Assembly (NCBI GenBank): GCA_019648995.1
Contig: BLXT01008384.1
Location: forward strand, 832,687 to 853,563
DNA: 20,877 nt
Reading direction: 5' to 3'
From: Plakobranchus ocellatus
Taxonomy: Eukaryota; Mollusca; Gastropoda; Plakobranchidae
Both the position numbers and the translations under genes were made by a program. Under the pieces are notes generated by a model, which was given only the letters and a program-made list of their open reading frames with translations, searched no databases and was not told the DNA's origin. This document shows positions 1 through 9,800 of the stretch, one piece after another; within the stretch, counting starts at the first letter, position 1, and every line of letters begins with the position of its first letter.

Positions 1-585
1 CCTCTTTCCACTCAAAACTCTTTAGAGTTCATGAATTGTAAAACAACACACAGAAAAACATCAAGTGAAAGCTTGTAGCAGCCCTGAAGACCATCTTATT
101 CATGAAAAATGAAGCACGGGAGCAATAATATTACCTTTGCTTAAGACTTCTTAGACTTAAAGCATACCACCAGAGAGAAACACAAGAAAAAATTCCTTAA
201 ACTTTTACATAGATTAATTAATTCTGCATTAAAAAAAAGATTTTCAATGTCAGTCAAAAGCAAAAATATTTTCTACAAAGTTTTTGCAACTGAAGGAACT
301 GACACATTCAGCCATACAATTTAAATTCTGCAAGTTTTTTCCATAAACTAAACATTTTCAAGAGTTTTAGTCTAAAAATTTCTCATTAAGATATATAAAT
401 AAGCATCACAATAGCATATTTTGATATAAAAATAAAATTGTGGAAAAAACGAAATTTCTAAAGCTTTAATATGTTTTATGTCAACATTGCCTGTATGACA
501 AATACATTGATTCACAGCCAATTTCCTCCATTTAATCCTCATGTTATCAACAAAATTATTTTGAATTTTCAATACAATGATGATT
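1..585. other. Non-coding, nothing recognised
   Basis: AT-rich sequence with only short, unconvincing open frames. No exon, RNA gene or repeat family was recognised. Confidence 0.6.
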
Positions 586-712
586 TGGGTTTTTTGGTTT
601 ATTGTGTACAGCCAGTCCACAACAAGGTGATCTCAGGCTTTCCGTCAGGCAAGGACGCCAGTGATGGGGTTCGAATCCCCAACAGGGTTGACTCGTTAGC
701 CACTGAGCCATA
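586..712 (-). mobile_element. tRNA-derived SINE, copy 1
   Basis: Read on the minus strand, the element begins with an A-box-like TGGCTCAGTGG (complement of 700-710). A T-arm-like palindrome follows at 665-681, where TGGGG and CCCCA pair around TTCGAAT. Next comes a conserved tail (complement of 610-642), then an A-rich end near 586-600. The tail matches the copy at 6414-6446 in 31 of 33 bases. The A-box to B-box spacing is shorter than in copy 2, suggesting an internal deletion. No clear target-site duplication was seen. The family name is not known to me. It is not a functional tRNA gene, since no acceptor or anticodon stem can be drawn. Confidence 0.75.
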
Positions 713-2039
713 TTTAGTCTGTTTTATATAGACAGTTTGGAAACAGGAGCAAGCGTTAGCTATAAAAAAATAACTAAAATTTAAATTATTTCCAATGCTA
801 GTAATTGTTTAAAAAAAAAAAAATTACCACTGTTGTCTCAAACATCCAAATTATTCGGAGTTGTCTAAAGATATCTTCAGTTTTGAAATAATAACAAAAC
901 AATTAAGACATTCACAAATAGTGCAAATTCAGATCCATCAGCATTGGAACCTTTTAAATCTTTTTTTTTTCTTCTTGACTGAAAAATACAAGAAAAGCTC
1001 ATCTTCTTTTTTGGTGAGATGCACCTTGAAGCACATCTTTGAACTTGATTTCTCTTTCTTTACAAAAAAAAAAAGGTTATTTACCGTTTTTGACACTGAA
1101 TAATCTGAAGAGTCTATTATTCTACTATGTCGGCCATCGCTATGAAAGTTTGAATTATCTTGCATCATGATGATTGAAAATGTAGGCCTATTGAGTTACA
1201 ACTTGTAACCACCACATTGCTTTTAAGAATCAATGCAGATAAAAGGGATCAATCTTTTGACAAAAATCATGATCCTTTCCCACAAATTTAATTTGACTCA
1301 AAAGTAGAGAATTTGCTCTCCCTCCCTGAATAAATACAAAGAATTTCTAATTCAAATACACGTGAAACAAAAATGTAAACATCAGTATTTTAATCAAAAC
1401 GGTAATTATTGTGACTAATCCTAATGGGTCATATGTCATATATAATACTTTTGAGATAAAAGAATCTAAAGGTTGTTCCTTCCTTCTTTTTAATTGCTTT
1501 GAAAAAAAAAAATGGAAAGCCTCCAAATTTTAGCACAGAGTTACATTATCTCTATCCAGATTTCAGCATTTAAAAGCTTATTAAGGGCAGTTTTTGTTTG
1601 AAAAATTGATTTTAATATGTTCAAAACGTAACCTCCGACTAATTTGGTCTGGTTTCAAGACAAATGTATTAAAAAATATAGAATTGTAAAAAGCTGAGCA
1701 TAGGAATATATATATATCACAAAAAAGGCATTCTCTGACCAAGCGTGAAAAATTATCATGTGCATTTTTCAATTCTTATTATCGTTGACATTTTTTAATG
1801 ATGCAAGAGTAAAAATGTACGAAAAAAAAATAAAGTCTTTCCAAATAAGATCAGGTCATTCAAATACATAATAATTTTTTGTTATATTCGAGAGAAAGGC
1901 ATAAAGAGGACATTAAAAAAAGAAATTAATTAGTGTCAACATTTATGTTATCAGTAAAGTGCAAGGGAACCTGCCTGACTGATAGCACCAGCAAAAAGTT
2001 GAAATACTGTAAAACTTAAAATAGCTTATTGAAATATGC

Positions 2040-2135
2040 AACAACAAAAAAAAAATAACAAAAAACACATCAAATCGAGATGCCAGAAAAAAAAAACAAA
2101 AAAAAAACAGAGGAAGCAAAACAAAAAAAAAAAGG
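2040..2135. repeat. Interrupted poly(A) low-complexity block
   Basis: Several A runs of 8-11 bases are separated by short C, G or mixed interruptions. No SINE or LINE body could be recognised on its 5' side, so it is recorded as simple low complexity and not as a transposon tail. Confidence 0.7.
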
Positions 2136-2876
2136 TTTTTTTCACATAGTTATCAGGAACAGAGGGTTGAAAAAAAAACATGCAAGGCTTTATATAATAT
2201 ATATAAATCAGTTTTCTCTTTCACATGAATGTCATGAAAAATAGGCAATCAGAGAGAACAGCTGTCACAAAGTGTAGAATAATGAAAGATCTGTTTTTTT
2301 TTTAAACACAAAAAAAATCCAGAAATCTTTTCATTATATCTTAATTAAATTCTGATTTAAAGGGTGCCGTATCTTATTCTGTACTTCCTTTGACCAGGAA
2401 AAGAAAACAGCATGTGGATTCTGAAATACTGAATTTGTGCATTTAATACATTTTTAGAAAGCAATTGACTTGCATGTAGTTCAAATAACTTGTATGCTAG
2501 AAATTCTATTTCTACCATGCTTTTTTTTGGCCACATCTCAGTTGTGAAAAATTGCATGGTTCAAAATTGAGAAATGAAAATCACAGAAAGGATAAATCTA
2601 GAGAAGCAAAAAATTATTCTGAATGCCTATATTCCACTAAAGAGTTGCACTCATCTAAAGACACATAATACTTTTAAAAAATTGCCTAGAAACCTGACCA
2701 TAAAGATCTGCTCTGCAATAATTAAATTGATTATTCTTTATCTACAAAGCTTTTTACAATTTGTTATGTTGTCTGCCTTAAACTAAGTTGCAGACGAGCT
2801 ACTCATTTAAACTGATTTTAAACAAATGCAGAGAAAAAAAAATTGTCTTAACTTAAGTTTCAAAATAGTATTAAAT

Positions 2877-3275
2877 AAACTTTGAGCAAGCAAAATATAA
2901 GCAACAAACAGCCTAGACAAACTCAACAATGAGGTTGTTTTCGATTTACATACTGGCATCTTTGAAAGTGCAGTCAGGTTATAAATTCAAGCAACTTTAA
3001 TATGATAACACTATCAACGTCATAGAGCAAGCTGAAACAGACTTCTCAATACTGGCACCCTTGAAGCATAATAATGATAAAACTTTGAGCGAGATGATAT
3101 AAGCAACACAGTCAAGTTAGATCTTAAATAAGCCACATAAATAACCTTTATAAGAAAAAAGGTTACAATAGATTTAGTTACAGGCATCTTAGAAGCAAAA
3201 TCAACATCATAAGATTCTAGCTTTAACAAACTTTCAAAAAGATTCTGTTTTAGATTTAGGTACTGGCATTCTAAA
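2877..3275. repeat. Decayed tandem repeat, about 80-130 bp spacing
   Basis: The motif TACTGGCA(T/C) recurs at about 2951, 3050, 3179 (as TTACAGGCATC) and 3261, in similar contexts (ATTTA before, TT-GAA after). A second motif, ACTTTGAGC(A/G)AG followed by ATATAAGCAACA, recurs at about 2879 and 3082. The units are diverged and unevenly spaced, so the array looks old. Open reading on the minus strand through it (3020-3358) is not taken as a gene. Confidence 0.45.
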
Positions 3276-5970
3276 CTTACAATAACACAAAAAATAACCA
3301 TCACAGTTATTCTAAACATTTGTATGTTTGAAGAAATCAAAAGCTGCATTTTGAACATTTTATACCCCTGAAGCTTCTTTCTATGAGGTTTTCAATAATG
3401 AAAGCTGGATAGACCTACATTATGTGAGATTGTTAACTAAAAACATACAATGCACAAAACTTATCTCATTTTCAAAGATAACTGATGATTCAAAGTGTCT
3501 TCCTCTTTGAAGTTTATTGCTGTTGATGTGAGAAATTCTAAAAGAAAAAAAAAATTAGATCTAAATTTAAAATAGAGAGATAATTCAAAACAAAATGCTG
3601 TGTGCATAAATCTTTGTTGGCCGAGACTGTTTGGAAGGAACTTGACTTCGTTTAACTTGAACTGACAGAGCAGTGCAATGCTGTCAAAGTATGTTATTAT
3701 ATAACTTTTTGTTCAATATGAACACCTCTCCTTTAAAAAAAAAATGCTCGTGCTAAAAAGACTGACATAGACAGGAAATAAATTTCTGAAATTACTTGCG
3801 ACAAGAGGGTTTTCCCAAGCTGCCACAAACATGTATAAATGGGTAAAAGGCACATGATCCAAACTAATCTACTGGAATGCTTAATCTGAAATCACCACTG
3901 CGTTGTATTACCACAAAAAGAAATCTTCCAAGAGGAGAATCAATATGGAGATAATGTCTTGACACATTATGAAAAGCACCCTTTGCTGACATCAAGGTTG
4001 ATTATCAAAGTAATATTAGTGTGGCTGAAAAGATACGAAACAATTTTGCATCTCAAGAGTAATTAACACCGCATCAACATCTTCATCACAGTTTTTGGCA
4101 CAACATCTCCCACTACGCTAATACAACATGTGAGTAGGGAGTTGAACAAGCACTGTGAAAAGCTTTGCTGCCTCACACTACTTGACTTAGAGCTACAACG
4201 AATTATTAGCTCAGAATCTAATAATTTCACATAATTTTGAGTGAACAGTGTTTGTACATAATAACTCACTGTGATCAGGATGCGCATGAAAGAAAGCATT
4301 GCAGCATTGTGTAGCAGGTATCCAAAAAAAGTTAAAAACACTGGGGAGATTTAAAAACCTTATAAACTTAAAGTATCTTCAATCTAATATTTGCCTTTAC
4401 TTTCCAGCTTTTACAGCCACATACTGATACATGTAATAGCCTTCCAGTCTTTTTCATCACACATATTAAGATTACACATACATGAAAAAAACATCGAGAA
4501 CAAGAAGACTGAGTCAGATGACAATGATAAACTTATAAAAAGTCACCAATTACTAAGAGCTGATTAAGTGAAGCCTTATCCTTATAAGATAAACTCATTG
4601 AAAGAACATTTCAGAGCAAGGTCCGGATACATAAAAAAATTGAAAAATCTATATTAAACATGTCTATAAACTAGAAAAGAGATTGTTAACTCAAAGTTTT
4701 AAACCCTTTGATAGGTTATGTACATTTCCTGGGTTATTACCTTTACTTCAAAGAGGTAACTGTGTATGTAATGTGCACATGCAGCTATTGGAATATGCAA
4801 GGCATGTAGCAATCTGGTGGGGTTTTTTTTAGCTTTCATTTTGAACTTTTTTTATAGTAATTCCCTCATTTTTAGATATAATCCGTCAAATTAGCCCTTC
4901 AAGCCATAGCATTTGGTTCATAATTGTTTATAAACATTCAACTTAGGTTTTCTTTAAAATGAAAGGATGTAATTCACTTCTATCCTCAGCTGGAATTAAA
5001 AAGTAAGCAATCTATGCTTTTTTTCAATCTTTGGTGTAACTGCTACGATCTATGGTTTGGGTAAATAGAAAATATAATACCATATATAATTATACACATA
5101 TGTAAATTTGGCGGCAAATGTGATATGGATTCAAAGACTAAACGAATAAAAAAATTTAGAAAATTTTTTCAAATGAAGCAGCTGCAAATACAAGAATTGC
5201 ATAAAGCATTGCTGTTAGCACTCCCATCCCCTCTTTTTTTAACACACATACACCACACAAATAAAGAAATTTTGGGAATTTTGTGTAATAAGCATACCAT
5301 TGATCTTCTAAATAAAAAAAAGATAGAATGATTTTTTTAAAAAGCGAATAAATTAATCAAAATCAGGTGAATGACTAACTGAGATACAAATATACCAATT
5401 TCTTTACATTTTTTTCAAAAAGAGGTATAAATACCCTTTAGGTAATCTTGTGATTCATATAAACTCTGAGATATATTTAGCACCACCTCTTTTTACTCTC
5501 TTTTCTGTAAAGCATCAGTACAGCAATAACCTGGATGGGTGAGGGGGTGGGTGGGAGAAAGAGTGCATGAACAGAAGTGAGATATACTAATTATACAAAA
5601 AATTACACACAGGCACCCAAAAATATAACTTATTTATGACGTGACACTAAAAAAAAAATCTCTATATACAGCCCTATTCAATATTTTGAAGATTTTTTCA
5701 TGCTTGTCTGAAAATCTGTTGCCATTGCAAAATCAGAGGCAATCGTAACAAAATTTTTAACCCTCCTCCCCCCCAACTCCTCAAAAAGAAAAAAAAATTA
5801 CATATTCTAAAATCAACGCATCAATTACTTGTGATGCCACAAAAAATATTGCTAAAACTCAGTCAATTATGTGAATCTTATCTACCCCTGCTCCCCACTT
5901 AAAAAGAAAAGTCTGAAATATTCACTGCATTGTGTAACACATTAGATCTTCTTCCTTGAGCAATGAAAAA

Positions 5971-6100
5971 GGGAGGGAGGGAGAGAGAAAGAGAGGCAGA
6001 TAGAGGGGTTAGAGAGAGAGAGAAAGAGAGAGAAGATGGAAAGAGAGAAAGAGAGAGAGAGGAAGAAAGAGCGCAAAAGAGAGAGAGAAACAAGAAGAAC
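5971..6100. repeat. GA-rich microsatellite
   Basis: About 130 bases are almost wholly purine, built from GAGA, GGGA and GAAA units with scattered interruptions. Open reading through it on either strand is low-complexity Ser-Leu or Arg-Glu and is not taken as a gene. Confidence 0.9.
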
Positions 6101-6118
6101 ATGTTTGATATTTAAAAA

Positions 6119-6138
6119 AATAGACCTTCGGGTCTATT
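6119..6138. other. Perfect 8-bp hairpin with TTCG loop
   Basis: AATAGACC and GGTCTATT pair perfectly around TTCG. In a plus-strand transcript this is the unusually stable C(UUCG)G tetraloop; on the minus strand the loop would be CGAA. It lies just after the GA microsatellite and about 610 bases past the Rab stop codon. The function is unknown. Confidence 0.6.
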
Positions 6139-6384
6139 GCAAAGTAAAAAGCATACCTGGGTGTTCAATTCCAAAAGTTTGGTGGTGAATTCAAATAAAA
6201 ATAAAATGTCAAAATCAGTTGCTACACATGTAAAGTATATATTAAAAAGCACACTATTAACTACTCTTTCATGTGTCTTACCTCATTTAGCTTTGAAATG
6301 TATTGTGTCTTTTTCCGTAATTTTTTCAACTCAATCTTTCAGCATCCATCTTGTTGAGAGCTGGCACGCCACGGATTGTGTTTC

Positions 6385-6556
6385 GATTTTTTTTTTTTAC
6401 GGTTTCTGTATATAGCCAGTCCATCACAAGGTGATCTCAGGCTTTCAAGCCCTTGGATAGACCAGGGTGCTAGTGGAAGGGATCAAACCCCACAGAATGG
6501 TCCCTACAGATCTCAAAGAGGGTTTGCTATCCCCTACGCCACAAATACCACCCTAC
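6385..6556 (-). mobile_element. tRNA-derived SINE, copy 2
   Basis: Read on the minus strand, this copy has an A box TGGCGTAGGGG (within the complement of 6526-6541). About 50 bases on is a B box GGTTTGATCCC (complement of 6479-6489), a spacing normal for a polymerase III tRNA-type promoter. The tail (complement of 6414-6446) is shared with copy 1, and an A-rich end follows over 6386-6400. It lies just past the 3' end of the Rab gene in the same orientation, so it may be carried in that gene's 3' UTR. Confidence 0.75.
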
Positions 6557-6747
6557 CAAAGCTCTGAATAAATTCAAACATAGAAAATAAATTAAAAATA
6601 GCTGAACTCCATTAACTTGACGCAGACCTAAACTAAATTTTCAATTAAAGCACAAAGTCACCAAAAGAAACATACAACAAGAAAAGGAAATTCGAAGTCT
6701 TGAAAAGCCACTAATAAATATAACTTACAGACAGTGCATTAACCTGA

Positions 6748-6894
6748 TCAGCAGCACTTTGATTTATTCTGTGCCGGGCTGCTCTCTGGCTTTGTTGAAT
6801 CTGCCTCTTTCCCTAGACTCACAGTGTCATTACTTTCTGGACAAATACTCTTCTCTGTGAACTCCACAACTTGTTTGCACAGCTCATAGAATGG
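6748..6894 (-). CDS. Rab gene coding exon 6 (residues 163-210, hypervariable tail and CC)
   Basis: The exon follows acceptor CCTCTGCAG and ends at a TGA (complement of 6748-6750). It encodes the last helix ([12 protein letters not shown]), then a polar, low-complexity hypervariable tail rich in Ser, Lys, Glu and Pro, ending in KSKCC. The final Cys-Cys is the classical Rab double-geranylgeranylation signal. A minus-strand AATAAA (6763-6768) falls inside this coding end and is too close to the stop to be a convincing poly(A) signal. By eye I saw no other AATAAA on this strand down to about 5.2 kb. Confidence 0.93.
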   Translation of the reverse strand, partial: PFYELCKQVVEFTEKSICPESNDTVSLGKEADSTKPESSPAQNKSKCC

Positions 6895-9800
6895 CTGCAG
6901 AGGTAATGCAAAACAAAAAAAAAATTTTAATGGAATCCATTAGACAAAAAAAATCGTGATTAAAGAGAGGCTAAAAGTTCTGGCAAGGAAAATGCTATCA
7001 ATGCTATCTCAGAAAATGCTCAGCCACCTTCATTTTCCACTTAGAAGGTTACGGAAAAAAAAAGAAAAAAAGAAAGTTAATCTTTTGGAGATTTTTAAAT
7101 TAAAATTAAATTAAGGTGTTTCTATTATGACAAACATCTGATAGTAAGTTCATTGTTCAAGGGAAAAAAAATTACCTTTTCAAGAGTTTTCAAGTCTTTA
7201 GCACATGTTTCAAAATATGAGACTCCATTTTCATCAGCAAACTATGTAGAAACAGTACAAAAAAAATAAAATGAAGGAAAGCAAAATTATAATAATGAAA
7301 GTTATTATTTTACTTTTGTAAACATACAAATAAAAGTCTTAAATCAGTGCAATTAGAGAATTTCCTATACCATCCTATTCGATGTTCCCAAAGAAAATGA
7401 AAAGACCAATTTAGCTTGTATCCTTGGTCTAATGCAAAAGCTCTTAAACAAACAGCTTGAAATGAATGCTATTATATTTTTATTTTCTTAAAACCTTACA
7501 GAAATCAAACTGACTTCCAAAATAGTTTTGTGTGTGTGTGTGTGTGTGTGTATGGGAAAGGGGGAAGGAGAAATAATTTAGATGAAATTGCAGCCAAAAT
7601 TGGTTTTTACAATGCAGATTATATCCTCAGATAATCCCACTAATCATGGCCCTTTTGTGTAAATGACGTAGTGCTGCATATAAACTTTAATTAAAAAAAC
7701 CCCAAAAAACCAGCCATTTCAAAGGAAAGATTCAAGCGTACCCATATCTATTGTAGGCAAACTTTGACATAGGTCTACAAAGTTAAATCAAACAAATCTG
7801 TGGCTTCTTGACATAGATTATACAAGTTCCCCTCCCCCAAAAAGTAAAAACAAACACTTTGAACACAATTTTCCTAGATTTCTGATTTTGTTGGTTCTCA
7901 TCTTCAATGTGCAATACATCAGCTTCTAAAAAAATATTTAAAAATCAAAAAGTATTTTTACAGCCCCCCCTCCCCCCCTCAAAAAAAAAAAAAATTCAGC
8001 ACATTACGCAAAATTGGAAATTTAAATTGCCCTGTTTTTTGTTTTTTTTTTTGCTAGAAGCATCACATTTTCTATCTCAGGGTGTTGTTTTGTTGTTGGC
8101 ACAGTGCCTCACAAAATACAACTGAAAAATCACTGAGCCCTTCACTTCTTAGAAAATCCTTTATGATCATTACATCATTACAATCCCCTAGATCAGTTGC
8201 TTTGATTCTACCGTGCACTGCATTTTTTGTATATACATTTTGGATATGAAATTATGCTTTGTCAGATATTGTGGCAAAAAAGCTCTATACATAAATGATA
8301 AATGTCTGCACTACAAAACATGTTTATAAAGCTATACCTGCTGAGCCGTTTCCCTGGGAACTTGTCGCCTCTCTGCCAGATCTATTTTGTTGCCAACTAT
8401 TATCACAGATGTGCCTTTTTGAGCATACTACAAAGTTCAGAGCAAAAATATTTTAAATCTTAATAAAAAAGAAGAGGCTTAACAGATGAATCCATCACAA
8501 AATCAAGACCTGTGATCCTCTGATGGACTGAACAATTTTTTTCGCTAGTTTAGGTATAGAGTTCTAACTGCTAGATCTACAGACAAAACTATTTCAATTT
8601 TATGTCTGAAAGCTCATACTTTCGAATCTCAAAAAAGATGTAGGCTTCCAAAACAAGGATTAATATGAAGTGACTGAAGATCTTTTCTCTTTTTCATTTG
8701 AGGGACAAGGAGGGTTTATTTTTTTTTGTATACAGGATTGTATTTGGCCAGGCACTTAATTCCTATGTAGCATTTATTAAACATTTGCAGCATTAAAACA
8801 CTAAGGCCAGGAAAACAAAAGAAGATATGTTGAAACATTAAATGTGGGAAAAACAAAATTTTGTGAGGAAAACTAGTAAATTAATGTGATACAACTCATC
8901 TACTGCTAAACAATCTCAAGCTTTTTGGCCCTCATCAGTCACCCTGTAAAGCACATGACAAATTTACTAGCCAACATGCCACCAAAAAAATTGTTTCACC
9001 TTTTCAAGAAAAATGAATGGCATTGCATTCTATGGATAGTGAGGCAAAAAAAAAAATTAATTTTGTGATCGTTGACGAGGCAAGCAGCATTAGAATTTAA
9101 CTTTAAAAGACGTGTCAGAATCAATCAAGTTTGTTGAGTCACATTGAAAAAAAGAGGGTACTATGGAATGTTATGATGGCAGGGAAAGAAAGAATTCAGT
9201 GGCGTAACATGTTTATTTCAATGAATAGAGACCTGAGTGTAGAGAATATGATGGGTGTATTCACTCTTGCAATACTGATAGATTAAGATGATTCGTAAAA
9301 TTTGCAAACCATTCACTTGATAAAGATGATGGTGATGATATTAACTGTAGTTTAAATACATTGATTGCGTTAAACATCAATCTAATTAAATTTGATGCAA
9401 CGAGGCAAACAAAATCTTACCATTTTTACATATAACAGCCACTTGGCTAAGGACTCAAAAGATGACCTGCTGGATATATCAAACACCAAGATACAGCCCT
9501 GTGAAGAAACATAGATAATGGTTTTAAATGCTCAGCAATTTTCAAACTCCAGCAACAGAATAGTTTTCTTCATTAAAAACATACATATTTTACCTTCTTG
9601 CTCTTCATCAAAAGCACATTCAATCAGTATTTTTATTGTAAAACTAAAAGCTTTAGACTTATATCTCTAACCACTCCCGATAACACACTGAAGTGTCAGA
9701 AAAAAAAACATCCCTGAGAAAAAAACATTTCTTTTCTTCAAATTGCTTGACTTGAATTTTGCTGTGGATAATCCTCTGGGTATACAATTAATATTTATAA

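Larger units (their letters stand above)
713..5970. other. Non-coding stretch downstream of the Rab gene
   Basis: Apart from the A-rich block near 2.1 kb and the decayed tandem repeat near 3 kb, this is AT-rich sequence with many short A and T runs and no recognised exon. The section around 3.9-4.35 kb is a little less AT-rich, but its open frames do not resemble a known protein. Some of this stretch could be 3' UTR of the Rab gene or part of another gene's intron; nothing here decides. Confidence 0.5.
7242..8337 (-). other. Rab intron 4
   Basis: This intron of 1096 bases carries the TG microsatellite and the C/A tracts listed separately. No coding sequence was recognised inside it. Confidence 0.85.

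Noticed and set aside
661-710. tRNA gene suggested by GGTTCGAATCC
   Set aside because: No acceptor stem, anticodon arm or correctly spaced A box on the same strand; it fits better as a SINE.
471-731. Plus-strand open frame of 86 codons
   Set aside because: Its second half is antisense to the SINE, and the first half shows no conserved pattern.
3020-3358. Minus-strand open frame of 112 codons
   Set aside because: It runs through a decayed tandem repeat, has biased Leu/Ser/Val composition and resembles no family I know.
5899-6102. Minus-strand open frame rich in Ser-Leu
   Set aside because: It is a translation of the GA microsatellite.
6137-6567. Two overlapping plus-strand open frames
   Set aside because: They are explained by AT-rich sequence and the antisense of SINE copy 2.
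6763-6768. AATAAA on the minus strand as the Rab poly(A) signal
   Set aside because: It encodes Asn-Lys within the C-terminal tail and lies only 12 bases before the stop codon, so cleavage would leave almost no 3' UTR.
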